Source of the DNA: Chitinivorax sp. B
GTDB taxonomy: Bacteria > Pseudomonadota > Gammaproteobacteria > Burkholderiales > SCOH01
Assembly: GCF_005503445.1 (NCBI RefSeq)
Contig: NZ_SCOH01000015.1
Location: 1-64,000, forward strand
DNA length: 64,000 bases
Direction of reading: 5' to 3'
The first letter of the stretch is position 1, and each line of letters starts with the position of its first letter. Shown in pieces: positions 19,978 through 28,984 of the stretch. The notes beneath the pieces are model-generated. The model saw only the letters and a list, made by a program, of their open reading frames with translations, was not told the origin of the DNA and made no database searches. A program made the translations under genes and the position numbers.

Positions 19978-21162
19978 ATGACTGATTTTGCTGACCGAGA
20001 CTGGCAATTGGAAACCCTGGCAATTCGTACTGGGATAGATCGAACTCAATTTGGCGAGCACAGTGAAGCGATGTTTCTCACCTCCAGCTTTGTGTTCGAC
20101 AGTGCCGCACAAGCAGCGGCCCGATTTGGTGGTAGTGAGCCGGGCAATATCTATGCACGCTTCACCAATCCAACCGTGACGGCATTTCAGGATCGTCTGG
20201 CTGTATTGGAAGGGGCTGAGTTCTGCGTGGCAACGGCCTCGGGCATGGCTGCCATTACCAGCTGCATTATGGGGCTACTGTCTGCTGGAGATCATATCGT
20301 GGCGTCAAAAAGCCTCTTCGGCTCCACGGTGCAACTATTCAACACCATTCTCAGCCGTTTTGGCATTGAGACCAGTTATGTTGATCTGGCGGATACCGAG
20401 GCGTGGGAAAGGGCTATCAAGCCCAATACCCGGCTGCTGTTTGTCGAGACACCGTCCAATCCATTGACCGAATTGGGTGATATTGCTGCATTGTCAGCTA
20501 TTGCTCACCGTCATGGTGCATTGCTGGCAGTGGATAACTGTTTCTGCACTCCGGCCTTGCAACGCCCGCTGACGCTGGGGGCTGACATTGTCATCCATTC
20601 TGCCACCAAGTATCTGGATGGTCAGGGTAGGGTGTTGGGCGGAGCGGTGCTTGGCAGCAAGCAGTTGCTGGAGCCAGTTTTCGGTTTTCTGCGGACCGCA
20701 GGCCCAACGCTGTCTGCTTTCAATGCCTGGGTAATTCTCAAAGGTCTGGAGACCTTGAAACTGCGTATGGAAGCACACAGTCGCAATGCATTGGAACTAG
20801 CTGGTTGGCTGGAGCAACAGCCGAATGTCTCCCGCGTGTTCTACCCAGGCCTGCCATCACACCCGCAGTATGCCTTGGCCCTTCGCCAACAGCGCTTCGG
20901 TGGTGGTATTGTCACCTTTGAGGTGGCAGGTGGTCGTGAGGCTGCATGGTGTGTTGTGGATAGCACCCGCCTGATGTCGATCACGGCCAATCTAGGGGAT
21001 GTCAAAACCACCATTACACATCCAGCAAGCACCACTCATGGACGTATTACCCCAGAAGCTCGTACTGCTGCGGGCATCACGGAAGGTATGCTGCGGATTG
21101 CGGTAGGATTGGAATCGGTTGAAGACCTTAAGCGTGATTTGAAGGCAGGGCTGGCTCAGTAA
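19978..21162 (+). CDS. metZ: O-succinylhomoserine sulfhydrylase
   Basis: MetZ makes homocysteine directly from O-succinylhomoserine and sulfide using PLP. The 394-residue protein begins MTDFADRDWQLETLAIRTG and has the PLP lysine in HSATKYLDGQG, plus the FVETPSNPLTE segment. It belongs to the Cys/Met metabolism PLP family; the purF-metZ order in beta/gammaproteobacteria supports MetZ over cystathionine gamma-synthase. The ATG at 19978 has only a weak ribosome site (GGACCTAAG) squeezed after a terminator hairpin. Its stop shares one base with the next gene. Confidence 0.9.
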   Translation: MTDFADRDWQLETLAIRTGIDRTQFGEHSEAMFLTSSFVFDSAAQAAARFGGSEPGNIYARFTNPTVTAFQDRLAVLEGAEFCVATASGMAAITSCIMGLLSAGDHIVASKSLFGSTVQLFNTILSRFGIETSYVDLADTEAWERAIKPNTRLLFVETPSNPLTELGDIAALSAIAHRHGALLAVDNCFCTPALQRPLTLGADIVIHSATKYLDGQGRVLGGAVLGSKQLLEPVFGFLRTAGPTLSAFNAWVILKGLETLKLRMEAHSRNALELAGWLEQQPNVSRVFYPGLPSHPQYALALRQQRFGGGIVTFEVAGGREAAWCVVDSTRLMSITANLGDVKTTITHPASTTHGRITPEARTAAGITEGMLRIAVGLESVEDLKRDLKAGLAQ

Positions 21163-21650
21163 TGCAAATTGCCTCAATCGATGCAACTGCAACTGTACCT
21201 GGCGTGGCTGAAGCACTTTATCAGCTGCAGCAGCTTGCCTACCGTCTGGAGGCTGAGTTGATCGGTTTTCCGGACTTACCACCATTGCATGAAACCGTCG
21301 AAGAGTTGGCTCAACTGAGGGAAACCTTGCTGACAGTGAAAGATGGAAGCGGTGCATTAATAGGGATTCTCGGTTGGGTTTGTGAGGATGGTCAGGTGGA
21401 TATCTGCCGCTTAGCCATTCACCCGCGTCATACTCGTCAAGGATGGGGGCAGCGGTTGCTGCAAGCGTTGTTCGAGATAACCGCCGGTACTGCAGCTACT
21501 TGGTCCGTTACTACTGCCGTGGCCAACACACCGGCATTGGCGCTGTATCGCAAGCTAGGTTTTGTCGAGCAGACAAGATTTCATACGGCGGAGGGGTTGG
21601 CACTGGTGTCACTTGGCAAGATTTCTAATTCAACAAGTCGTTCGAGTTAA
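21162..21650 (+). CDS. GNAT family N-acetyltransferase
   Basis: This 162-residue protein has the acetyl-CoA binding pattern in ICRLAIHPRHTRQGWGQRLL followed by NTPALALYRKLGFVEQTRFH, both typical of GNAT enzymes. Substrate unknown. Its ATG overlaps the last base of the metZ stop, so translation is coupled to metZ. Confidence 0.88.
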   Translation: MQIASIDATATVPGVAEALYQLQQLAYRLEAELIGFPDLPPLHETVEELAQLRETLLTVKDGSGALIGILGWVCEDGQVDICRLAIHPRHTRQGWGQRLLQALFEITAGTAATWSVTTAVANTPALALYRKLGFVEQTRFHTAEGLALVSLGKISNSTSRSS

Positions 21651-21654
21651 TCCC

Positions 21655-22017
21655 ATGACAAAACGTATCACCGCTTTTTCGCAGCAGAATCCTCAACCTA
21701 CTTATGATCGTCCCAGAGCGGATCGTTTAGTTGTTGGTAATCCGCAACGCACGACCTGGCATCACTTCACCAGTGCTGATGGCATCATGGATTGTGGTAT
21801 CTGGGCTTGCGAGCCGGGTATATGGCAAATTGCTTTCTCTGACAACAAAGATGAGTTTTTCTGTGTTATTGAAGGGGTGGTGCGACTGCATGATGCAAAT
21901 GGGCAGGTGACTGAAGTGCGGGCAGGTGAGTCCGCTGTGATCCCAGCTGGTTTTATCGGGCAATTTGAAGTAGTCGAGGCCGTCTGTAAATATTATGTGA
22001 TTGTTGAACGGAAATAG
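21655..22017 (+). CDS. Small cupin-domain protein (DUF861-like)
   Basis: From ATG 21655 this is 120 residues, forming one beta-barrel cupin. The conserved segments are DEFFCVIEGVVRLHDANG and VRAGESAVIPAGFIGQFEV, matching the small (S)-ureidoglycine-aminohydrolase-type cupins (DUF861). The start lies 4 bases after the GNAT stop, so metZ, GNAT and this gene form one short operon. Substrate is not predictable. Confidence 0.8.
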   Translation: MTKRITAFSQQNPQPTYDRPRADRLVVGNPQRTTWHHFTSADGIMDCGIWACEPGIWQIAFSDNKDEFFCVIEGVVRLHDANGQVTEVRAGESAVIPAGFIGQFEVVEAVCKYYVIVERK

Positions 22018-22066
22018 TAGTCAGTGTCATGAATGACGTTGCAGGTGCCTGCATTGATGCAGTCGC

Positions 22067-22513
22067 CTACATAATACATTTTCCTGCCTCACTGCCGTTC
22101 AACGGAACAGATAACCCATTTGGGCCAATGTGGTAATACAGGGAAATAACCTGCCATCCTTTGTCAGACTTGTACAGCTGAATGCTGTTCACACCAGTGA
22201 AGTCGGATTTGGTGGATAATTTTTCGGTTCTGGATTCGACCACACTATAGACGGTGGCAAATCGGTCAAACACTTGCAAGTCACGTGATACTTCACACTC
22301 ATAAAAACCGGACTCAGTCACCCGATCAAGTGCGCGGATAAACTCCTTGGTGGGCAGAGTGTTCAGATTGGGGTGACCTTCCTTAATATCCGGGCGACGG
22401 CCGGGTTCCTTCGATAGCGCTTGCCAGCGCGACGCAACAATGGTTTCAGGAGTGGTTTCTTCAGCACGCAGGGTGGTGGGTAGCAACAGCACAGCCAATA
22501 GTAATGTTTTCAT
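22067..22513 (-). CDS. Periplasmic protein of unknown function, possible NTF2-like fold
   Basis: This 148-residue protein has a signal peptide (MKTLLLAVLLLPTTLRAEE) and a polar mature part. The order of segments (SRDLQVFDRFATVYSVVESR, then SIQLYKSDKGWQVISLYY) resembles SnoaL/NTF2-like proteins, where a C-terminal strand carries the W-x-I-x-S-x-Y pattern. The fold is inferred; no function is evident. It runs opposite to its neighbours. Confidence 0.65.
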   Translation of the reverse strand: MKTLLLAVLLLPTTLRAEETTPETIVASRWQALSKEPGRRPDIKEGHPNLNTLPTKEFIRALDRVTESGFYECEVSRDLQVFDRFATVYSVVESRTEKLSTKSDFTGVNSIQLYKSDKGWQVISLYYHIGPNGLSVPLNGSEAGKCIM

Positions 22514-22828
22514 GGTGCTTCGTTGTGGCGAACCATTATGTGCCCTTTATTTGCCAAGGTTTTTTGAAAGGTTACCATTTCAAAAGATGGCTGCCTTGGT
22601 AATGCATACGGCTCGGATCTTCAGATGACAAAACACCAGTGATTCAGGCTAAGATCAAGGCTGGTAGCCATTTTACGCAAGATGGTGGTCTGCTATGATT
22701 GCTCAGCGACTGTATCTGGCTGCCAAGTGTTGCTTGGATTACAGATCGGTCGGTAAGTGGCAGATAACCCCTTCATTTGGCTAATTGACTACCAAATAGT
22801 GACGACAGCTAACCCACAGGTATAAAAC
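22514..22828. other. 315-base non-coding gap with an interrupted dyad
   Basis: The gap lies between two divergent genes. A nested inverted repeat is present: CCAAGG at 22554-22559 with CCTTGG at 22594-22599, and TTTTGAAA at 22562-22569 with TTTCAAAA at 22578-22585. It could be a hairpin or a regulator site. No coding frame is convincing. Confidence 0.4.
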
Positions 22829-23341
22829 ATGGACCTCATTACACTAGCTGCCCTTGGTGATTTTCCCCATCAGCTTGCGGCTCATTACGCAGCGATTCCC
22901 AATGATTTCAAAAATTGGCGCCCTGAATCTTGGGTAGGTATTCCTAGCGAGCCTTTTACTCCGCTTGAACAGATTTGTCATATTCGAGACATTGAAATCG
23001 ATGGCTACCATGTACGAATTCTGCGAACTTTACGGGAAGAGAATCCGCTGCTCGAATCGTTGGATGGTGAGATCCTGTCGAAAGAGCGAGACTATTCAGT
23101 AGCAAATGCTGCAGAAGTATTCGCCACATTTCAACAAGCACGAGCCAAGACGATTGAGCTTGTCACCCAGCTGAGTCCCGACCAACTGGTTCGCCCTGCA
23201 ATGTTTGAAGGCTGTGCGATCACGCTTCGTGGACTGTTACACTTGCTATGCAGTCACGATCAACAACACCTTGCCGGGCTCCAATGGTTGAAGGCGAGGA
23301 TCGAATCCCCCATGTCAGTGGATAACATAGCCAAAGCTTGA
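22829..23341 (+). CDS. DinB-like domain protein
   Basis: The 170-residue protein has the four-helix DinB/YfiT layout. A first metal-type histidine lies in PLEQICHIRDIEIDGYHVRI, and the C-terminal helix LLHLLCSHDQQHLAGLQWLK carries the HxxxH-like pair. Members include thiol-transferases and metal hydrolases of mostly unknown role. It is a single gene ending at a bidirectional terminator. Confidence 0.82.
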   Translation: MDLITLAALGDFPHQLAAHYAAIPNDFKNWRPESWVGIPSEPFTPLEQICHIRDIEIDGYHVRILRTLREENPLLESLDGEILSKERDYSVANAAEVFATFQQARAKTIELVTQLSPDQLVRPAMFEGCAITLRGLLHLLCSHDQQHLAGLQWLKARIESPMSVDNIAKA

Positions 23342-23394
23342 CACGTTGATGTCTTGAGCTATAACTATTAGCTCACTACCATGGTTACTGATGT

Positions 23395-23425
23395 AAAAAG
23401 CCCGGGTTGTTTACCCGGGCTTTTT
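23395..23425. terminator. Bidirectional terminator between the DinB gene and the gamma-lyase gene
   Basis: A 13-bp perfect stem AAAAAGCCCGGGT/ACCCGGGCTTTTT with loop TGTTT gives a U tract on both strands. It lies 53 bases after the DinB-like stop and 3 bases from the end of the minus-strand gene. Confidence 0.92.
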
Positions 23426-23427
23426 AA

Positions 23428-24579
23428 TTATGACAATGCAGAAAATGCCTGCTTCAAATCACCAATCAAATCGTCTACCGATTCGATCCCGACAGACAGC
23501 CGGATGAGATTCGGGCCAATACCCAATGCCGTGCGACGTTCAAGTGGGATGGAGGCATGCGTCATGGCTGCGGGCAGGCTAATCAGACTTTCCACACCAC
23601 CAAGGCTTTCTGCCAGGGTGAACAGTTCGCAGTGTTCCAATACTTGGCGTGCGCCGGCTTCGTCACTATTGAGACGGACTGAGATCATGCCACCAAAGCC
23701 TCGCATCTGGCGTTTGGCCAAGGCATGCTGTGGGTGGGACTCCAGACCTAGGTAAATGACATCCTTGACCTGAGGCTGTGTAGTCAACCATTCAGCGATT
23801 TGCTGGGCATTTTCGCAATGGCGTTGCATGCGTAATGACAGCGTACGTAGACCACGTGTGGCCAAAAAGCTTGAGAATGGGTCGAGGATACCACCAACTG
23901 CATTGTGCAGAAAGGCCAGTTGCTCAGCCAGTTCCGGATTGTCACCCACTACAGCAACACCGGCGACCACATCAGAGTGGCCATTCAGGTATTTGGTGGC
24001 AGAGTGAAGGGTAATGTCAAAACCATGCGACAGCGGTTGCTGCAGATAGGGCGAAGCAAAGGTATTGTCAACGACCGACAGAATGCCATGCTGCTTGGCG
24101 ATTGCGGCAATGGCGGCCAGATCAGACAGTTTCAGCAACGGGTTGGTGGGGGTTTCGACCCAGATCATTCGAGTATTGGGGCGAATGGCAGCGGCCAGGG
24201 CCTCCGTATTGCCAGGTGCGACATAAGTGATGTCCAGGCCTTGAGTACGGCGCCGTACACGCTCAAACAGGCGAAAACTTCCACCATAAAGATCATCCAC
24301 TGCAACCACATGTGAACCTTGGTCCAGCAGTTCCAGCACGGTGGACATGGCAGCCAGGCCGGATGCAAAGGCATAGCCACGACTACCGCCTTCGATTGCA
24401 GCAACGGCTTTTTCGAATGTTTCACGGGTAGGGTTCTGACTGCGCGAGTATTCATAACCGGTATGCACCCCAGGCGATTGCTGGGCATAGGTCGAGGTGG
24501 CATAGATCGGGGGCATGACAGCACCAGTTGCATCCGGGGTATAGCCGGCATGGACCGTCAGAGTATCAAAATCGGACAT
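23428..24579 (-). CDS. Cystathionine gamma-lyase / gamma-synthase family PLP enzyme
   Basis: The 383-residue protein begins MSDFDTLTVHAGYTPDATGA; the start was set at 24579 because AGGA lies 6 bases upstream. It has YEYSRSQNPTRETFEKAVA, the WVETPTNPLLKLSDL segment and the PLP lysine in HSATKYLNGHSDVVAG. Sequence alone does not separate gamma-lyase from gamma-synthase. Its partner 105 bases upstream is cystathionine beta-synthase, so a reverse transsulfuration gamma-lyase making cysteine from cystathionine is the better reading. metZ nearby supplies homocysteine by another route. Confidence 0.85.
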   Translation of the reverse strand: MSDFDTLTVHAGYTPDATGAVMPPIYATSTYAQQSPGVHTGYEYSRSQNPTRETFEKAVAAIEGGSRGYAFASGLAAMSTVLELLDQGSHVVAVDDLYGGSFRLFERVRRRTQGLDITYVAPGNTEALAAAIRPNTRMIWVETPTNPLLKLSDLAAIAAIAKQHGILSVVDNTFASPYLQQPLSHGFDITLHSATKYLNGHSDVVAGVAVVGDNPELAEQLAFLHNAVGGILDPFSSFLATRGLRTLSLRMQRHCENAQQIAEWLTTQPQVKDVIYLGLESHPQHALAKRQMRGFGGMISVRLNSDEAGARQVLEHCELFTLAESLGGVESLISLPAAMTHASIPLERRTALGIGPNLIRLSVGIESVDDLIGDLKQAFSALS

Positions 24580-24684
24580 GCTATTCCTTTCGTGAACAAA
24601 CAAGTGCCTTGAACAATCTGATGCCTCTCCACGATGAGTGGGCATTCGGGTGTGTCAAGGTACTCAGGATATTGCAAGGCACGA

Positions 24685-26052
24685 TCAAGCCAGTTGATGG
24701 CGCCAGTGGTTGAGCAGGTCGGATTTGGTGATCAGGCCAACGAAACGGCCTTGATCGACCACAATGGCGACACGGCCCTGATCAAACAAGGGTTGTAGGG
24801 CGCTGATCGGGGCGTCCGGGCTGAGTGTTTGCAAATCACCGGACATTGCCTTGCTGACAGGCTGACGGAAGTTACCTGGCTCGGCATGCACTGCTTTCAA
24901 AAGGTCCCATTCGTCAATCAGTCCCAAGACTTTGTCGCCTTCCATGACAGGTAGTTGTGATACATCATACAGCCGCATGCGGGCATAGGCGGTGGCCAAA
25001 GTATCGGTCGGTTCTGCAATCACGGTACCCCCCTCAGCATGACGCCGGGTGATCAGGTCGCGCAGGTCGCCGTACTTGGGCAGGCTGATCAGGCCTTGGT
25101 CAATCATCCAGAAGTCGTTGAACATTTTCGACAGGTATTTGTTACCACTGTCACAGATGAAGGTGATGACCCGTTTGGGGCTGGTCTGTTCGCGGCAATA
25201 GCGTAGTGCAGCAGCGACCAGTGTGCCAGACGACGAACCGGCGAGAATACCTTCTTCTTTCAGTAGCATACGGGCAGTGTCAAAACTTTCCTGATCACTG
25301 ATCCGGAATGCACGTTTGACTTGGCTGAAATCGGCTTGGGGCGGAATGAAATCTTCACCAATGCCCTCCACCAGCCAACTGCCAGCTTCGCCAAAATGAC
25401 CTGTCTCGATGTGGTCCGCCAGCACTGAGCCTTGAGGATCGGCCAAAACAAATGCCGTGTGCGGCGAGCGTTTCTGGAAGAAACGGGTAAGGCCCGTCAG
25501 TGTGCCGCAAGAACCCACACCGACCACCACGGCATCGATATTGCCATCCAGTTGATCGAACATCTCAGGGCCAGTACCGTGTTCATGTGCAGCCGGGTTG
25601 GCTGGATTGTTGAATTGGTCGATATAGAATGCACCCGGTGTTTCTTCAGTCAGACGTTTGGCCAGATCCTGGTAGTAGGCTGGGTGGCCTTTGCCGACAT
25701 CGGATCGGGTCAGCACCACATTGGCACCCAACGCTTTCAGGTGGAAGATTTTTTCCCGGCTCATCTTGTCCGGTACCACCAGCGTCAGCTTGTAACCTTT
25801 TTGCGCCGCTACCAGAGCCAGTCCCAGGCCAGTATTGCCTGCAGTGGCTTCGACGATGGTGCCGCCCGGTTTCAGTCGGCCATCCCGTTCGGCGGCTTCA
25901 ATCATCGAGAGCGCGATACGGTCTTTGATCGAGCCGCCGGGGTTTTGATTTTCCAGCTTCACAAACAGTCGACACGGTCCGGTATCCAGTTTGGTCAGTT
26001 CAATGACGGGGGTATTGCCGATCAGATTGAGTGAAGATTGAGCAGTAGTCAT
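24685..26052 (-). CDS. Cystathionine beta-synthase with C-terminal CBS pair
   Basis: The 455-residue enzyme condenses serine and homocysteine to cystathionine. The catalytic domain has the PLP lysine in NPGGSIKDRIALSMIEAAE, the asparagine loop EATAGNTGLGLALVA and the phosphate loop GVGSCGTLTGLTRFF. Residues from about 330 form two CBS motifs (VIAEPTDTLATAYARMRLYD and a second ending FVGLITKSDLLNHWR), a regulatory module. There is no N-terminal heme domain. It precedes the gamma-lyase in the same direction. A dyad overlaps its likely promoter. Confidence 0.93.
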   Translation of the reverse strand: MTTAQSSLNLIGNTPVIELTKLDTGPCRLFVKLENQNPGGSIKDRIALSMIEAAERDGRLKPGGTIVEATAGNTGLGLALVAAQKGYKLTLVVPDKMSREKIFHLKALGANVVLTRSDVGKGHPAYYQDLAKRLTEETPGAFYIDQFNNPANPAAHEHGTGPEMFDQLDGNIDAVVVGVGSCGTLTGLTRFFQKRSPHTAFVLADPQGSVLADHIETGHFGEAGSWLVEGIGEDFIPPQADFSQVKRAFRISDQESFDTARMLLKEEGILAGSSSGTLVAAALRYCREQTSPKRVITFICDSGNKYLSKMFNDFWMIDQGLISLPKYGDLRDLITRRHAEGGTVIAEPTDTLATAYARMRLYDVSQLPVMEGDKVLGLIDEWDLLKAVHAEPGNFRQPVSKAMSGDLQTLSPDAPISALQPLFDQGRVAIVVDQGRFVGLITKSDLLNHWRHQLA

Positions 26053-26190
26053 GTATGTCTCCTGATCCCGGGGCGAGGGTGGCTCGCGGTGGGGAATGTG
26101 CCTGAGTGTTTGCGCTGGTAGGCAAGGGATAGGTACCTACCAAGCCAGGCATTGTTGATTTGGGTGAAGCGAAGCCTACATTATTACCAA

Positions 26191-26207
26191 ATGAAATAGA
26201 ATTTCAT
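26191..26207. promoter_or_regulatory. Perfect 17-bp dyad before the cystathionine beta-synthase gene
   Basis: ATGAAAT-AGA-ATTTCAT is a perfect 7-3-7 palindrome located 139 bases upstream of the start. On the minus strand TAATAAT (complement of 26180-26186) lies 4 bases downstream and could be the minus-10, which puts the dyad across the spacer and part of the minus-35 region, a repressor-operator geometry. TGAA-N7-TTCA resembles but does not match the MetR site TGAA-N5-TTCA. Confidence 0.5.
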
Positions 26208-26301
26208 ATTTTCATACTGCATTCGAATAAGCAGATGGTCGGTGCTCAGCAACAATTTGCTGACTCAAATGTTAACGTTACGTTAGGTCTGGCTTAAGTG
26301 G

Positions 26302-26973
26302 TCAGTTGTTTTTTGTTGATGCATAGCCTTGTCCCAATCGTGTTTCCAACCAACGCTGAACCTGTTCGAACGCCAGGCTGAGTACCCAGTAGATACCAGC
26401 GGCCGCCAGGTAGAGTGGTAAGGGCTGAAAGGTTGTGGCAATCACTTCCTTGGTCGCCAGCATCAGCTCGGTGACGGTGATGACCGAGACCAGGGAGGTG
26501 TCCTTGATCAAGCTGATCAGGCTGTTCGACAAGCTAGGTACAGCCAAGCGCAAAGCTTGCGGCCCAATGATGTAACGCAGCGATTGGCCATAGGTCAGGC
26601 CCAGGCTGGATGCCGCCTGCCATTGACCTGGGCCGATACCCTGAATGGCACCGCGCATACTTTCCGATAGATAGGCACCCGCATTCAGGCTGAGCGACAG
26701 AATGCCGGCAGTGATCGGTGACAATTCGAGGCCAACACTGGGTAGACCGTAGTAAATGACAAAGATTTGGACCAGTAGTGGCGTGCCGCGCATTAGGCTG
26801 ACATAGAAACGTGCTATGTAATCCAGGCCCGGAATGGCCAGCACCCGGACAAGTGCCACTGCAAAGCCCATCAATAAACCGCCTAGCATGGAGGCCGCCG
26901 CAAATAGCAAGGTATAACCAGCGCCTTTGAGCATGGCTGGAAAGGCATCAATGATCAGGGTGAGAAAGTTCAT
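26302..26973 (-). CDS. Amino acid ABC transporter permease (cystine/polar amino acid type)
   Basis: The 223-residue protein has about five membrane helices, and the EAA-like loop is present around GIGPGQWQAASSLGLTYGQS. The MRGTPLLVQIFVIYYGLP segment is characteristic of HisMQ/YecS-type permeases. It lies downstream of its presumed binding protein with a 213-base gap containing a terminator-like hairpin. No matching ATPase gene is adjacent. Cystine import is inferred from similarity to YecS/TcyL and from the sulfur-metabolism neighbours. Confidence 0.88.
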   Translation of the reverse strand: MNFLTLIIDAFPAMLKGAGYTLLFAAASMLGGLLMGFAVALVRVLAIPGLDYIARFYVSLMRGTPLLVQIFVIYYGLPSVGLELSPITAGILSLSLNAGAYLSESMRGAIQGIGPGQWQAASSLGLTYGQSLRYIIGPQALRLAVPSLSNSLISLIKDTSLVSVITVTELMLATKEVIATTFQPLPLYLAAAGIYWVLSLAFEQVQRWLETRLGQGYASTKNN

Positions 26974-27060
26974 GTTGGCGCGTGTCTGGCTGAGTGTAGG
27001 CCGATGTAGGGTAATACCATCAATGTGACGGGTTCACCAATTGGGTTACATAAAACGCCA

Positions 27061-27092
27061 ATGGACCCGACTGGTGTTTCAGCAGGGTCCAT
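27061..27092 (-). terminator. Hairpin between the binding-protein and permease genes
   Basis: ATGGACCC and GGGTCCAT are a perfect 8-bp inverted repeat with a 16-base loop. On the minus strand the sequence continues TGGCGTTTTATG, a short U run. It probably lowers permease expression relative to the binding protein. Confidence 0.5.
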
Positions 27093-27186
27093 TTCAGAGG
27101 CGGGCTCAAAATTGAGCATGTTCAAGCAAGGCTGCAGATTCTCTGGGACCTATGCCGGATATTCATGACAGATCTTCAACAGGTGC

Positions 27187-27969
27187 TTATACGCCGGGTG
27201 CTTTGCTGACATCATGCCCAAACCATTTGTTCGAAATACGAGCAAATGTACCGTCGGCTTTGATCTCGACAATGGCCTTGTCGATGGCCATTTTGAACTG
27301 TGGGTTGTTCTTTCGGAACGGGATGGCCATGGTAGTTACGTTACCAACAGCAGCCCCGGCCTTGATCGGCAATTTGGCTTCTTTGATGATGAACGGGATC
27401 AACAGACTGTCGTTCAGTGCAGCATCGATGCGTCCCCGAGTCAGGTCTTGCAAGTATTCCGGTGCGCCTGGGTAGGTTTTGACTTCCACACCTGCTGCAG
27501 CTTTGGCCATGTCGGCATAATTGCTACCCTGGCCGACCCCCACTTTCTTGCCCTTCAGGTCATCCAGCGACTTGAAAATACGGTTGTCATCATTTTTGAT
27601 GATCAACTGTGCGCTGGAGAAGGTGTAAGGCTCGGAGAAGTCGAACACACCTTGACGTTGTGGCGTGATGGATACTTGATTGACGATGATATCGAACTTT
27701 CCGGCCTGCAGGCCGGCCAGAATGCCGCTCCATTCTGTGGTGGTGAATTCAGGCTTGACCTTCAAACGTTCGGCAATTGCCTTGGCGATTTCAACATCAA
27801 ATCCAGTCAATTGGCCGCTTTTGTCTTTGAAGTTGAACGGTGGATAGGTGCCTTCCACCGCAATCTTCAGGGTGCCACGTTGTTTGATGGTCTCCAGCAG
27901 ATCGGCTGCATTGGCAGACAGTGCCAGCCCAGCCAGTACAATAGCGGAAACGATACGTTGCAATTTCAT
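27187..27969 (-). CDS. Periplasmic amino acid-binding protein of an ABC transporter
   Basis: From ATG 27969 (GGAGT upstream) this is 260 residues with a type I signal peptide (MKLQRIVSAIVLAGLALSANA). The mature protein is a SBP_bac_3 type: GTLKIAVEGTYPPFNFKDKS, then LTGFDVEIAKAIAERLKVKP, and KKVGVGQGSNYADMAKAAAG. Similarity to cystine-binding FliY/TcyJ is likely but not certain. It lies 152 bases downstream of metQ and upstream of the permease. Confidence 0.88.
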   Translation of the reverse strand: MKLQRIVSAIVLAGLALSANAADLLETIKQRGTLKIAVEGTYPPFNFKDKSGQLTGFDVEIAKAIAERLKVKPEFTTTEWSGILAGLQAGKFDIIVNQVSITPQRQGVFDFSEPYTFSSAQLIIKNDDNRIFKSLDDLKGKKVGVGQGSNYADMAKAAAGVEVKTYPGAPEYLQDLTRGRIDAALNDSLLIPFIIKEAKLPIKAGAAVGNVTTMAIPFRKNNPQFKMAIDKAIVEIKADGTFARISNKWFGHDVSKAPGV

Positions 27970-28121
27970 GACGACTCCTATGAACGGAGCAGGTTTGTGC
28001 GGAATCCGCATCGGCCTGCTCTGGGCGCTTCGCCGGCTGCGGCCTGGTCAGGGCTGCCATGTGTCCGGCATCATCCAGTGAAACCGGCCCGCTTGGCAAT
28101 GCCGGTGTGTAAATCTCTGAT

Positions 28122-28901
28122 TTAGAATGCCGAGACGACGGCACCCTTGTACTGTTTTTCGATGAAGGCTTTGACATCAGCGCTGTTCAGCACCGCCGCC
28201 AGTTTTTTCACTGCAGGTGCATCCTTATTATCCGGACGAGCCACCAGCAGGTTGGCGTAAGGCGAGTTGGCACCCTCGATGAACAGTGCGTCCTTGGTGG
28301 GGGTTAGCTTAGCTTGCAGCGCGTAGTTGGTATTGATCAGTGCCAGATCGACCTGATTCAGTACGCGCGGCAGTGTAGCGGCCTCCAGTTCTTTGATGCT
28401 CAGATGCTTCTTGTTTTCGACAATATCCTTGGTAGTTGACAGGATATTGCTTGGGTCTTTCAGTTTGATCAGACCATTTTGTTGCAACAAGACCAAAGAG
28501 CGGCCAGCGTTGGACGGATCATTTGGAATTACAACGGTCGCACCATCTGGTAGGTCGGTAGCTTTCTTGTGCTTGAGCGAATAGGCGCCGAAGGGTTCAA
28601 CATGTACCGGTACTACAGTCACCAGATTGGTCCCCTTGTTCTTGTTGAATTCACTCAGGTAAGGTTTGTGTTGAAAGAAGTTTGCATCCAGCCGTTTTTC
28701 AGCGACCTGGACATTGGGCTGCACATAGTCGGTAAAGACCTTGATATCCAGCTCCACCCCTTGCTTGGCCAAGGCTGGTTTTACAAATTGCAGGATTTCA
28801 GCGTGTGGCACGGCACTGGCAGCAACACTCAGTTTTTCGGCATTGGCAGTACCAATCACGGCCAACAGGCCAGCGAGCAGCGTCGGGGCAAATTTCTTCA
28901 T
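28122..28901 (-). CDS. metQ: D-methionine-binding protein of the MetNIQ transporter
   Basis: The 259-residue protein has a signal peptide (MKKFAPTLLAGLLAVIGTANA) and the NlpA/MetQ fold: VAASAVPHAEILQFVKPALA, then VFTDYVQPNVQVAEKRLDAN and FFQHKPYLSEFN. Unlike E. coli MetQ there is no lipobox cysteine at the cleavage site, so it should be a soluble periplasmic protein. It follows metI by 83 bases. Confidence 0.93.
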   Translation of the reverse strand: MKKFAPTLLAGLLAVIGTANAEKLSVAASAVPHAEILQFVKPALAKQGVELDIKVFTDYVQPNVQVAEKRLDANFFQHKPYLSEFNKNKGTNLVTVVPVHVEPFGAYSLKHKKATDLPDGATVVIPNDPSNAGRSLVLLQQNGLIKLKDPSNILSTTKDIVENKKHLSIKELEAATLPRVLNQVDLALINTNYALQAKLTPTKDALFIEGANSPYANLLVARPDNKDAPAVKKLAAVLNSADVKAFIEKQYKGAVVSAF

Positions 28902-28984
28902 AGTCGTTGTTCCTTAAATCGTTTCAGCAGTGAGTTGGGGCATTTTTGGCAAGGGACGTGAAATCCAGCCAGCCCTCTATCAAT

